In this document: one piece after another, positions 7,453-15,468 of the stretch
Position numbering within the stretch: the first letter of the stretch is position 1
How the letters are laid out: every line of letters begins with the position of its first letter
Assembly: GCA_038749105.1 (NCBI GenBank)
Contig: JBCDIM010000046.1
Location: 1 to 29,513 of the forward strand
From: JBCCOW01 sp038749105
GTDB lineage: Bacteria; Planctomycetota; Phycisphaerae; Phycisphaerales; Phycisphaeraceae
Direction: 5' to 3'
Length of the DNA: 29,513 nt
The notes under the pieces: model-generated
Told to the model about the DNA's origin: nothing
The model's input: the letters and a program-made list of their open reading frames with translations, nothing else
Database searches by the model: none
Made by a program: the position numbers and the translations under genes

Positions 7453-9693
7453 ATGAGCGCCCCCCCGCCGATCGCGTCCATCGACACCCGCCAGGTCCTG
7501 GCGTTGACCGACGACACGGGCATCCTGCAGCACGGCAAGTTCGGGGTCCCCGACCCCAACCATGGCTACTGCATCGACGACAACGCCCGGGCGCTCATCG
7601 CTGCACTCTGGGAACGCGACCGCTTCGGCGATCAAGCGACCCTCCCGCTGGAGCGTTACCTGACGTTCCTCGGGTATGCCTTCAATGACGAAGCTGGGCG
7701 GTTCCGTAATTTCATGGGCTACGACCGGCGGTGGCTGGAGGATGTCGGGTCGGAAGATTCCCAAGGACGGACGGTTTGGGCGATCGGGACGGCGATGAAG
7801 CTCGGAGCGACGGAGCACGTGCGCGCTTTGGCAACTGAACTGCTGGAGCGTGCGCTGCCCGGGCTGGCTTCGTTGGGGTCGCTGCGGGCGTGGGCATTTG
7901 TGCTGCTGGGATTGGACGCGGTGCTTCAGGCTGACCCGGGGCACAGCGAGGCAAGAGCGCTGCGGGCCGATCTGGCGTCGCGGCTGCACGGCTATTTCAA
8001 GGGTCACGCCACAGACGACTGGGCCTGGTGGGAAGACACGGTGACTTACGACAACGCGCGGATGCCCCAGGCGTTGATCGTGACCGGCCAAGCCCTCGGG
8101 AACGAGGCGATGCTGAGCGACGGGCTGCGGGCGTTGCGATGGGTGCTGGATCGGCAGACGGTGGTGGACGATGCGGGTCGGCCAAGGCTGAGCGTGATTG
8201 GGAATAACGGCTGGATGACCCGGACAGGGGAGCGGGCGGTGTTTGATCAGCAGCCGCTCGAGGCGAGCGGTCTGGTGGAGGCTTTGCTGGATGCGTCGTC
8301 GGCCACGGGCGACGCGCAGTGGAGTGCTGCTGCGGCGTGGTGTCATGCTTGGTTCACGGGGCGGAACGATCTGGGGGTCAGCCTGATCGACGTGGAGACG
8401 GGTGGGTGTCGTGACGGGTTGCACCCCGACGGGGTGAACCAGAACCAGGGCGCGGAGTCGGTGCTGGCCTATGTGATGAGCGGGCTGGCCTGGGGAAGGT
8501 TTCACGGGCAGCGGCGTGCCGCACAGAGCAAGCCGAGGGGGGCGGCGATCGGGCTGGGCGTCATCGGGGCAAGCGCATTTGCGGGGTTTTGTCTCGAGAG
8601 TTGGGGGACCGATGCGGTACAGCCGGTCGGGGTTTGGAGTCGCTCGTCGGGATCAGCGGAACGGTTCGCCAAACAGCACGGCCTGAAGGCGCACGATTCG
8701 TTAGATGCGCTGCTCAATGACCCGTCGGTTGCGTTGGTGCACGTGGCGACGACGCCGGCAACGCACGCGGAATTGGTGTGCCGAGCGCTCGACGCTGGCA
8801 AACACGTGTTGGTGGAGAAGCCGGTCGCCACGGTTGCGGCGGACGCCGAGCGCATGATTGCCGCAGCGGAACGGAACGGCCGGGTGCTGGGCGTGAATCA
8901 GATGATGCGGCACGGGCCACTGTTTGAACCGGTACGGGAGCTTTGCGCAAGCGGTCGGCTTGGCGCATTCCTGCACGCCGTCGTGACGAACCGAGCGGGA
9001 AGCGGCGGGCTGCGCGACGGCCACTGGTTCTGGGACAAGCAGCAGTCCGGCGGCATCTTCATTGAGCATGCCGTGCATTTCTTCGACCTATTCAACGGCT
9101 GGCTCGGTGGCACAGCAGACCCGCGTGTTTTGAACGCCTCCGAGCTCAAACGCCCAGGCACGGGCCTGATCGATCAGGCGGGCTGCACCGTTCAGCTCAC
9201 CGAACAAGCCACCGCTGATCACTACCACGGCTTTACCCAGTCGAGCTTCACCGACGCGCAAGACATCCGGCTGGTCTTCGAGTACGGCCAGCTCGTGCTC
9301 CGTGGCTGGGTCGCCGCCTCGATCCACCTCGAGGCCGCAGTCGATGATGAGACTGCCGACTGGCTCACCACTCGATGGGGGCCGTTTATGCCGGCAGATT
9401 TCACACAGCACCGAATCACCAGCCCGGACGACCGGCTCGTGAAACAGCGCGGCACGTCCCGGACGGTGGACCGTCTTGTTCGGCTGGAATGGACGGACCC
9501 ACGGGACAAGCAGGCGGTTTATGCCGATGCGTTGCGGGGCCTGATGGATGACCTGCTGTCGACGATCGCCGACCCGACGCATCGCATGAGCGTTACGGCC
9601 GAGGACGGGCTGGCGGCGCTTCGGCTGGCGGAACAGGCGGCGGGCTATGCCTCACGAGCCGGGGGGTCGATGCCCGAGGGGGCACCGCTGTGA
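7453..9693 (+). CDS. Fusion of (alpha/alpha) toroid glycosidase-like domain and Gfo/Idh/MocA oxidoreductase
   Basis: A 746-residue two-part protein. Residues 1-350 resemble six-hairpin toroid domains found with some mannosyltransferases and carbohydrate enzymes: HGKFGVPDPNHGYCIDDNARALIAA near the start, then WAWWEDTVTYDNARMPQALI and IGNNGW, ending NQNQGAESVLAY. Residues 363-740 are a Gfo/Idh/MocA NAD(P)-dependent oxidoreductase with Rossmann start IGLGVIGASAFAGFC (366-380), EKP (455-457) for cofactor binding, and FIEHAVHFFDLF with the usual catalytic-region His and Asp. A short linker (HGQRRAAQSKPRG) joins the halves with no frame interruption. There is no signal peptide. The stop overlaps the next start as GTGA. 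The substrate is unknown; the neighbouring glycosidases suggest a sugar or glycoside. No Shine-Dalgarno is visible upstream. Confidence 0.85.
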   Translation: MSAPPPIASIDTRQVLALTDDTGILQHGKFGVPDPNHGYCIDDNARALIAALWERDRFGDQATLPLERYLTFLGYAFNDEAGRFRNFMGYDRRWLEDVGSEDSQGRTVWAIGTAMKLGATEHVRALATELLERALPGLASLGSLRAWAFVLLGLDAVLQADPGHSEARALRADLASRLHGYFKGHATDDWAWWEDTVTYDNARMPQALIVTGQALGNEAMLSDGLRALRWVLDRQTVVDDAGRPRLSVIGNNGWMTRTGERAVFDQQPLEASGLVEALLDASSATGDAQWSAAAAWCHAWFTGRNDLGVSLIDVETGGCRDGLHPDGVNQNQGAESVLAYVMSGLAWGRFHGQRRAAQSKPRGAAIGLGVIGASAFAGFCLESWGTDAVQPVGVWSRSSGSAERFAKQHGLKAHDSLDALLNDPSVALVHVATTPATHAELVCRALDAGKHVLVEKPVATVAADAERMIAAAERNGRVLGVNQMMRHGPLFEPVRELCASGRLGAFLHAVVTNRAGSGGLRDGHWFWDKQQSGGIFIEHAVHFFDLFNGWLGGTADPRVLNASELKRPGTGLIDQAGCTVQLTEQATADHYHGFTQSSFTDAQDIRLVFEYGQLVLRGWVAASIHLEAAVDDETADWLTTRWGPFMPADFTQHRITSPDDRLVKQRGTSRTVDRLVRLEWTDPRDKQAVYADALRGLMDDLLSTIADPTHRMSVTAEDGLAALRLAEQAAGYASRAGGSMPEGAPL

Positions 9694-10847
9694 GCCATAG
9701 CGAACCGGTCGGCTACGGGTTGCTTGGAGCGGGGGCCTTCGGGCGGTTCTGTGTCGCGCAGTACCGGAGCCTGGAGAGCGTGCGGTGCGTCGCGGTGGCA
9801 GACGTTTCAGCGGATGCCGCGACGCGCGCGGCGGCAGACTTGGGGCTCGACGCCTGTGGATCCCTCGACGAACTGCTAGCCCGCCCGGACGTCGAGCTGG
9901 TCCATCTGGCTACCCCGCCGGGCACGCACGCAGAGCTTGCACAACGCTGCCTAGCGGCCGGTAAACATGTGCTCTGCGAGAAACCGCTGGCGATCGAGGT
10001 GGCGGACGGCCAGCGGATGATCGATGCCGCCGCCCGGGCTGAGCGGGTTCTTGCGACCGATCTGATCATGCGCTACAACCCGCTGGCCGAAGCCGTCCGC
10101 ACCATCGTGGCACAGGGTCTGCTCGGCGAGCCGCTGCGCGGCAGCTTCGAGAACTACGCTAAAGACCAGAGTCTCGGCCCCGGCCACTGGTTCTGGGACA
10201 AACAGCAGTCCGGCGGCATCTTCATCGAGCACGGGGTCCACTTCTTCGACCTCTTCGCCTACCTCCTCGGGGATACGCGGCCGATCGCCATCACCTCGGC
10301 CCACCAGATCACCCGCCCGCACAGCACACAACCCAACGGCCAACCCATCGTCGAACAGGTCCAAGCCAATGCCCTCTACGGCGATCCGCTCGCGGGCGTG
10401 CTCGTCGGCTTCTACCACGGCTTCACGCAGCCCAATGCGATGGACCGGCAGACCATGCGGCTGCTGTTCGAGCGTGGCGATATTCTTCTCGATGAATGGA
10501 TCCCCACATCACTCGCCATCGACTGCTGCACCACCGAAGAAGACGCCAGCCAGATCGCGGGCCTATTCCCCGACAGCGAACTGACGCGCACGCCGCTGGA
10601 AACAGAGGCCGGCGCAGTCTCGGGCAGGCACCGGACCTTCCGCGCCGACAACCGGTACCGCATCCACGCCACGGCCGGGATGGACAAGCCCGCCCTCTAC
10701 GGCCATGTGCTCCGCGCCCTGCTCGACGACCAGGCCCGCTTTATCCGAAACCCTCAACATCTACGCCGGCTCACCGAATCACACGGCTTGCGCAGCCTCG
10801 AGCTGGCCGCCGATGCCGAAGCCCTCGCCACACGTGCTACGCCTTAG
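9690..10847 (+). CDS. Gfo/Idh/MocA family oxidoreductase
   Basis: A 385-residue NAD(P)-dependent oxidoreductase, presumably acting on a sugar, sugar acid or glycoside in the cytoplasm. The N-terminal Rossmann fold has YGLLGAGAFGRFC (residues 9-21) and EKPLA (EKP at 97-99). The C-terminal alpha/beta domain has FIEHGVHFFDLF with the conserved His. The GTG start lies inside the stop of the upstream gene (GTGA, four-base overlap), so translation is coupled. It is a paralogue of the C-terminal half of that gene. Both carry HWFWDKQQSGGIFIEH without change, and the surrounding DNA is also very similar. Adjacent duplicates often act on successive substrates or form a mixed oligomer; which applies here cannot be told from sequence. 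Confidence 0.92.
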   Translation: MSHSEPVGYGLLGAGAFGRFCVAQYRSLESVRCVAVADVSADAATRAAADLGLDACGSLDELLARPDVELVHLATPPGTHAELAQRCLAAGKHVLCEKPLAIEVADGQRMIDAAARAERVLATDLIMRYNPLAEAVRTIVAQGLLGEPLRGSFENYAKDQSLGPGHWFWDKQQSGGIFIEHGVHFFDLFAYLLGDTRPIAITSAHQITRPHSTQPNGQPIVEQVQANALYGDPLAGVLVGFYHGFTQPNAMDRQTMRLLFERGDILLDEWIPTSLAIDCCTTEEDASQIAGLFPDSELTRTPLETEAGAVSGRHRTFRADNRYRIHATAGMDKPALYGHVLRALLDDQARFIRNPQHLRRLTESHGLRSLELAADAEALATRATP

Positions 10848-11021
10848 TACCCGTCGGCCTGGCGCGGCTGTAACGGTCGGGTGGGCAGGGTAAGCACACA
10901 ATCCCCCGCGCAACACGCCGGTCGCCTGTGCCCATCAAGACCGGCTCACACCGCGACGATCCGTTATGGGACGCGTCTCTGGGCTGTACCAAGCGCCCCC
11001 ATACCCGACCTGGCCCCCGCT

Positions 11022-13034
11022 GTGCTGAGCAATCCCACCGAAGAACGCGCTTCCTCCGCTACGCAGCCGGTGGAATTCGGCCTGCGTCCCCCGCTGGACG
11101 ATCACCCCAAGTCGGGCTCGGCTCCGACCGACGACGACCGTGGCTGGGCGGCCTGGCTGGTCATCATCCTGCTCGCAGCAATCACACTGCGGGTGTTGAT
11201 GGGGTTCTTCGGGGGAGGCATCGGCGAGGTCATCGCGGTGTTTACCGGGGGCGAGCCGGCCGTGGTCACAGCCGGTGACCGCACTAGACCCAGCGGGCCG
11301 ATCGGTGTAGACGCGGTCACGGTCGATCAGATCTCCGCCGGCCTGCATGAACCCGCGTACCACGCCACGGCGACGCGTGACGGGTATAGCCATCTCTTGA
11401 GCGGAGCAGAGAAGCTCGGCCTCCCGACCGGGGCGGTCGTTCTGACGCAGAGCCTGCTCACCCTTGGGCTCATCGTGCTCGCGTTTGCGGTGGGCCGGCG
11501 GTTCGGCGGGCTGGGCGAAGACAACACGCGGTCGGCGGACCGGGTCGGGCTGATCGCTGCGGCCGTGGTCGCCGTGCACCCGGCGGTGCTGCTCGCTGGG
11601 GCATCGCTGGAGCCAACCCTTTGGTCGGCCACCGCCCTGCTCCTGGTGGTCTACCTCCTGACTGGAGCCCCCAAGCCGCGTGTGATGCCCGACGGCACGA
11701 CGCGCCGCGACTGGGTGAACGTGATCGGACGATCCATGGCTGCCGGCGTCACCGCCGCGACCGCGATCGCTTTGGGCGGGGTGGACGCGGGGTTGATCTC
11801 GGTCCTGCTGGTTGGGCTCGGGATCGGCGTCGCTTGGTGGGTGTGGCAGCGGGAACGCGACCACAGCCGACGCCCGCCGGCAGACGATAACGGCCCAACA
11901 GGCTCGGGGGATAGCACAGCGGCGGCCATCGCACCGACCGGTCGGCGGCATTGGGTCGGCCTCACTTTGGCGGTCGCTGTTTCGGGCGTGATCTGGGTGG
12001 GCTTGGCGGGTATCGCTCCGGGCCTGATTGGCTCGGGTGGCGCAGGGCCGGGCCAAACCAACGATTGGGATCGAGGGGCGGCGACCAGACTCGCGTGGAC
12101 CACCCATAACCCACTGATCAGCCCCGAGGCCAACGCCGAGACCGCTCTGGCTTTGGTGCGCGGCGAGATGGAAGAACACCCGGATCGCTCGGGCTACACC
12201 GCAGCCGACAGGCTGTCCTGGACCGCCGTGCGTGAAGCGCCCCGGCACACGTCGTGGCGTCTGCAGCGCGACGCCTGGCGGGCCGCTATGCTTCCGAGCA
12301 GCGGCGAGGTCGTCTCCCGCTTCGGCGTGCAGCCCTCCGGTAAGGACCGCGTTGCCCGTTGGCTCGACCCCGGCAAGACCGTTTCCGAAGACTCAGGCCC
12401 GCAGGCGGCACCCAGCGGGGTACTCACCGCGGTCGGGCTGGTGTGGTCCGGGTTAAACCTTGCCCTGGTCGTCGCGGCGTGCCTCGGCTTGGCATTGCTG
12501 ACCGCCCGCCGGCGGTGGGGCGAAGTCGTCTGCCTGGGGCTGGTTCTGTTCATCACGGTGTTGGCCCTGGTATTCGGTGAAGGCCAACGGGGTGCCATCG
12601 GGCTGCTCGGGCTGACCGCCTGCGGTTGGGCAGCCGCGGGGCTGGTCCTCCCGAAGCGGGTGGTGCAACGGAATACACGTCGGCGGCGCAAGGACGCCAA
12701 GGGCCCCGCGGGGATCGCGGGGGCTGGCGGCCTGCTGAGTGTCGTCATGGCGGTTAACCCCGGCCACGAAGACGGCGAGGGCGAAACCCGACGGAGCTGG
12801 CGGAACCTCTGGGGCTGGTGGTCTGCCGGCGACCAAGACAGCGACAACTACCGCGCGGTCCGCCTGCCTTTGACCGGCGGCCAAGGCTTGCCGGTGGCCC
12901 CAGCCGCGACGCCGGATGACAAGGCGGACGATGACGACTCGGCTGAAGCCAGCCCAGTCATCCCAGGGGTTGAGGTGCTCGAAGCCTCCATCGAGGAAGA
13001 GCCTAAGCTGGTTGCCGGGGGCCGGCCGATCTAA
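11022..13034 (+). CDS. Polytopic membrane protein, GT-C glycosyltransferase-like
   Basis: A large hydrophobic protein of about 670 residues, first gene of the polysaccharide locus. Counting from the GTG at 11022, hydrophobic segments include WLVIILLAAITLRVLMGFF, VVLTQSLLTLGLIVLAFAVG, GLIAAAVVAVHPAVLLAG with LEPTLWSATALLLVVYLL, and about five more. The Glu-Pro after the third segment and the late GEGQRGAIGLLGLTACGWAAAG resemble the organisation of GT-C lipid-linked-sugar transferases (ArnT/PMT type). No DxD or similar motif is convincing. A soluble part (about residues 360-460) and a charged C-terminal tail of about 110 residues are unusual. The start is uncertain: the open frame extends 47 codons upstream to 10881, but that part reads like non-coding sequence. 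An inactive or divergent transferase or a glycan-handling membrane protein is possible. Confidence 0.68.
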   Translation: MLSNPTEERASSATQPVEFGLRPPLDDHPKSGSAPTDDDRGWAAWLVIILLAAITLRVLMGFFGGGIGEVIAVFTGGEPAVVTAGDRTRPSGPIGVDAVTVDQISAGLHEPAYHATATRDGYSHLLSGAEKLGLPTGAVVLTQSLLTLGLIVLAFAVGRRFGGLGEDNTRSADRVGLIAAAVVAVHPAVLLAGASLEPTLWSATALLLVVYLLTGAPKPRVMPDGTTRRDWVNVIGRSMAAGVTAATAIALGGVDAGLISVLLVGLGIGVAWWVWQRERDHSRRPPADDNGPTGSGDSTAAAIAPTGRRHWVGLTLAVAVSGVIWVGLAGIAPGLIGSGGAGPGQTNDWDRGAATRLAWTTHNPLISPEANAETALALVRGEMEEHPDRSGYTAADRLSWTAVREAPRHTSWRLQRDAWRAAMLPSSGEVVSRFGVQPSGKDRVARWLDPGKTVSEDSGPQAAPSGVLTAVGLVWSGLNLALVVAACLGLALLTARRRWGEVVCLGLVLFITVLALVFGEGQRGAIGLLGLTACGWAAAGLVLPKRVVQRNTRRRRKDAKGPAGIAGAGGLLSVVMAVNPGHEDGEGETRRSWRNLWGWWSAGDQDSDNYRAVRLPLTGGQGLPVAPAATPDDKADDDDSAEASPVIPGVEVLEASIEEEPKLVAGGRPI

Positions 13035-13125
13035 CCCCTTTCCGGGGGGCATGTCCGATAGTGCGGACGCTCGAGTGCTTGGGGGAGACTCGCTGGCCTG
13101 GCCGCGCAACCGGTGCCGATAAACC

Positions 13126-14058
13126 ATGGCCTGCGGTGATGGTGCGCCCTCGCCGCTCGCGGAGACCATTGTTCTGTCCCAAGCCAACCCCCATCTCGAC
13201 CCCGCCCTGCTCGCCCCGGTGAGCGACTCCGACCGGCTGCCCTCGCCGACGTACCTGCGGGCCCGCCGCGGCTTTGCCGGGCTGCAGCTCCGGTCCGTGT
13301 GGAGCCACCGGGACCTGCTGTGGCTGCTGGCAATCCGAGACGTGAAGGTCCGATACAAGCAGGCCGTGCTCGGCGCCATGTGGGCGCTCATCCAGCCGAT
13401 CGCCACGATGGTGGTGCTGCACCTGTTCTTCGGGAGGCTGCTGGACATGGAAGAGCGGGTGGCGGTGCCTTACCCGGTGTTCCTATTTGCCGGGCTGCTG
13501 CCTTGGAACCTCTTCGCTCAGAGCGTGACCGCGTCGTCTAACGCACTGGTCGCCAACGCGGCGATGGTCCGCAAGGTCTACTTCCCGCGCATCATTGTGC
13601 CCATGGCCGCCACCGGGGCCCCGATTGTCGACTTCCTGCTCGCCCTGGGTGTGCTGTTCGGCATGATGCTGTACTTCGGCACCGGGTTCGGTGCCGCCCT
13701 GCTGCTTCTACCCTTCCTGGCCGCGTCCATGATGATCGCGGTTCTGGGCGTCGGGCTGCTGATGTCCGCCATCACAGTCGCGTACCGCGACTTCCGGCAC
13801 CTGCTGCCGTTCATGATCCAGCTGCTGTTCTTCCTGACCCCGGTCATCTACCCGTCGGCGATCGTTCCCGAGCGTTTCCACGCCTGGCTGGCCCTGAACC
13901 CGATGCAGGGCGTCATCGAGGCTTTCCGGGCGGCGGTCCTGAATCAACCCATCAACTACGGCGGCTGGGCCATCTCCACCGCCTCCGCCGGGGTGTTCCT
14001 TGCCATCGGACTCTCCGTTTTCCAACGCGTCGAAAGGCGTTTTGCCGACATCGTTTAA
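13126..14058 (+). CDS. wzm: ABC-2 type polysaccharide exporter permease (Wzm-like)
   Basis: A 310-residue inner-membrane permease predicted to translocate a lipid-linked glycan with the ATPase encoded next to it. After about 60 soluble residues comes the family hallmark LLWLLAIRDVKVRYKQAVLGAMWALIQP. Six hydrophobic segments follow (MVVLHLFFG, YPVFLFAGLLPWNLF, IVDFLLALGVLFGMMLYF, ALLLLPFLAASMMIAVLGVG, LLPFMIQLLFFLTPVIYP, STASAGVFLAIGLSVF). The linker ending ALNPMQGVIEAFRAAVLN is typical of O-antigen and teichoic acid exporters. The last residues, QRVERRFADIV, also match family members. The gene is 27 bases from the ATPase gene. The start has no Shine-Dalgarno; the 91 bases before it contain two short hairpins. 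Confidence 0.93.
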   Translation: MACGDGAPSPLAETIVLSQANPHLDPALLAPVSDSDRLPSPTYLRARRGFAGLQLRSVWSHRDLLWLLAIRDVKVRYKQAVLGAMWALIQPIATMVVLHLFFGRLLDMEERVAVPYPVFLFAGLLPWNLFAQSVTASSNALVANAAMVRKVYFPRIIVPMAATGAPIVDFLLALGVLFGMMLYFGTGFGAALLLLPFLAASMMIAVLGVGLLMSAITVAYRDFRHLLPFMIQLLFFLTPVIYPSAIVPERFHAWLALNPMQGVIEAFRAAVLNQPINYGGWAISTASAGVFLAIGLSVFQRVERRFADIV

Positions 14059-14085
14059 AGCTCTCCCCCGGCAACGGACTGCCCC

Positions 14086-15468
14086 ATGCACCCCGGCGCA
14101 CACCACACGCCCCTCACCGAACCCGCTTCCCACGGCGACGCCCCCGGGCGACCAGGCCCGGTGGTGATCCGTGCGACCGAGCTCACGAAGCGTTATCGCC
14201 TCGGCGCATCCACCCCAGCCGGCCAAACCCTCGGCGAGCTGATCTACACCGGCATCGGGGCCGCCTGCCAACGCCTCCGGCAGGCCATCACTCCCAGGCC
14301 AAGCACCCCTGCCGAGGCGGCACATCAGCCGGACCCGTCTCGCGTCCGGCGCGGCCACTTCCTCGCCCTAGACCACATCAGCTTCGAGGTCCCCCGCGGC
14401 CAGGTCCTGGGCGTCATCGGCCGAAACGGGGCCGGCAAATCCACCCTCCTCAAGCTCCTGTCGCGCATCACCGACCCGACCTCGGGCGAAGTGATGCTCC
14501 GCGGCCGTGTCGGATCGCTCCTCGAGGTCGGCACGGGGTTTCACCCCGAGCTGTCCGGCCGAGAAAACATCTACCTCAACGGGGCGGTGCTCGGCATGAC
14601 CCGCCGGGAGGTCCGCCACAAGTTCGACGCCATCGTTGAGTTCGCCGAGATCGACAAGTTCCTGGATACCCCGGTCAAGCGGTACAGCTCGGGCATGTTC
14701 GTCCGGCTGGCTTTTGCGGTCGCTGCGCACCTCGAGCCCGAGATCCTGCTGATCGACGAGGTCCTCGCGGTTGGCGACGCCGGCTTCCAACGCAAGTGCC
14801 TCGGCAAGATGCATGGGATCGCTGAGGGCGGACGGACCGTCGTTTTCGTCTCTCACGACATGGGAGCCGTCCAGCAGCTCTGCGACCGTGTCATGGTGCT
14901 TGAGGGCGGCCAGATCGACACGATCTCCGAGCCCCGTGCCGCGGTGGCCCGGTATCTCGAACTGACGGCCGACTGGCGCGACGAGCCCGAATCCGTCTTC
15001 CGTGGGCCCCTCACCGACCGCCTCCGCTTCGAGACCCTCTGGATCAACGGCCAAGACGCCGCCGACCTCGCGGTCATCCAGCCCGAGCAGCCGATCGCCC
15101 TACGGGTACAGGGACACGCCGCCGAACCCATCCCCGCTTACCGCACGACGTTTTCGGTGTTCCGAGACGGGATCCGCCTGCTGACCCAGCACGACACGGC
15201 CCAGCCGACGGACCTCCCCGCCGGACCGTTCACCGCCGATGTCGAGCTGCCGCCGCACCTGCTCCGGCCCGGCAGCTACACCGTCTGCATCGGGGGCTAC
15301 CGCGACGGCATGCAGGACTACACCTGGGGCGTAGACCTCGCTCGCTTCACCGTGGCCGAAGCGTGGTCGGACCGCTTCGATCCGGTCAACCTGGGGCTGG
15401 TCAATCTGCCCGGTCACGGTACCCGCCACGCCGCTTCTGCTCCCCCCACCGAGACGATCGCCGCATGA
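14086..15468 (+). CDS. wzt: ABC exporter ATPase with C-terminal glycan-binding-type domain (Wzt-like)
   Basis: A 460-residue ATPase partner of the preceding permease. The nucleotide-binding domain spans about residues 25-290. It has Walker A GRNGAGKST (112-120), signature YSSGMF (200-205), Walker B ILLIDE with catalytic Glu225, and the switch His257 in FVSHDMG. The loop GSLLEVGTGFHPELSGRENIYLNG is characteristic of polysaccharide exporters. An insert of about 40 residues (60-90) precedes FLALDHISFEVPRG. Residues about 300-440 form a beta-rich Wzt-C-type domain (IALRVQGHA, TTFSVFRDGIRLL, PPHLLRPGSYTVCIGGYRDG). Such a domain in known systems recognises the capped end of the O-polysaccharide. 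Its presence suggests a chain-terminating modification, for which the methyltransferases here are candidates. The stop overlaps the next start as ATGA. Confidence 0.94.
   Translation: MHPGAHHTPLTEPASHGDAPGRPGPVVIRATELTKRYRLGASTPAGQTLGELIYTGIGAACQRLRQAITPRPSTPAEAAHQPDPSRVRRGHFLALDHISFEVPRGQVLGVIGRNGAGKSTLLKLLSRITDPTSGEVMLRGRVGSLLEVGTGFHPELSGRENIYLNGAVLGMTRREVRHKFDAIVEFAEIDKFLDTPVKRYSSGMFVRLAFAVAAHLEPEILLIDEVLAVGDAGFQRKCLGKMHGIAEGGRTVVFVSHDMGAVQQLCDRVMVLEGGQIDTISEPRAAVARYLELTADWRDEPESVFRGPLTDRLRFETLWINGQDAADLAVIQPEQPIALRVQGHAAEPIPAYRTTFSVFRDGIRLLTQHDTAQPTDLPAGPFTADVELPPHLLRPGSYTVCIGGYRDGMQDYTWGVDLARFTVAEAWSDRFDPVNLGLVNLPGHGTRHAASAPPTETIAA

Noticed and set aside
10881..11021. N-terminal extension of the GT-C-like membrane protein
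   Set aside because: The 47 residues read like untranslated sequence (Cys/Pro/Arg/His mix) and no ribosome site supports GTG 10881; the GTG at 11022 gives a more natural start, though this is not certain.
13035..13125. JUMPStart/ops-type element before the exporter genes
   Set aside because: No GGCGGTAG core is present; only two short hairpins are seen.
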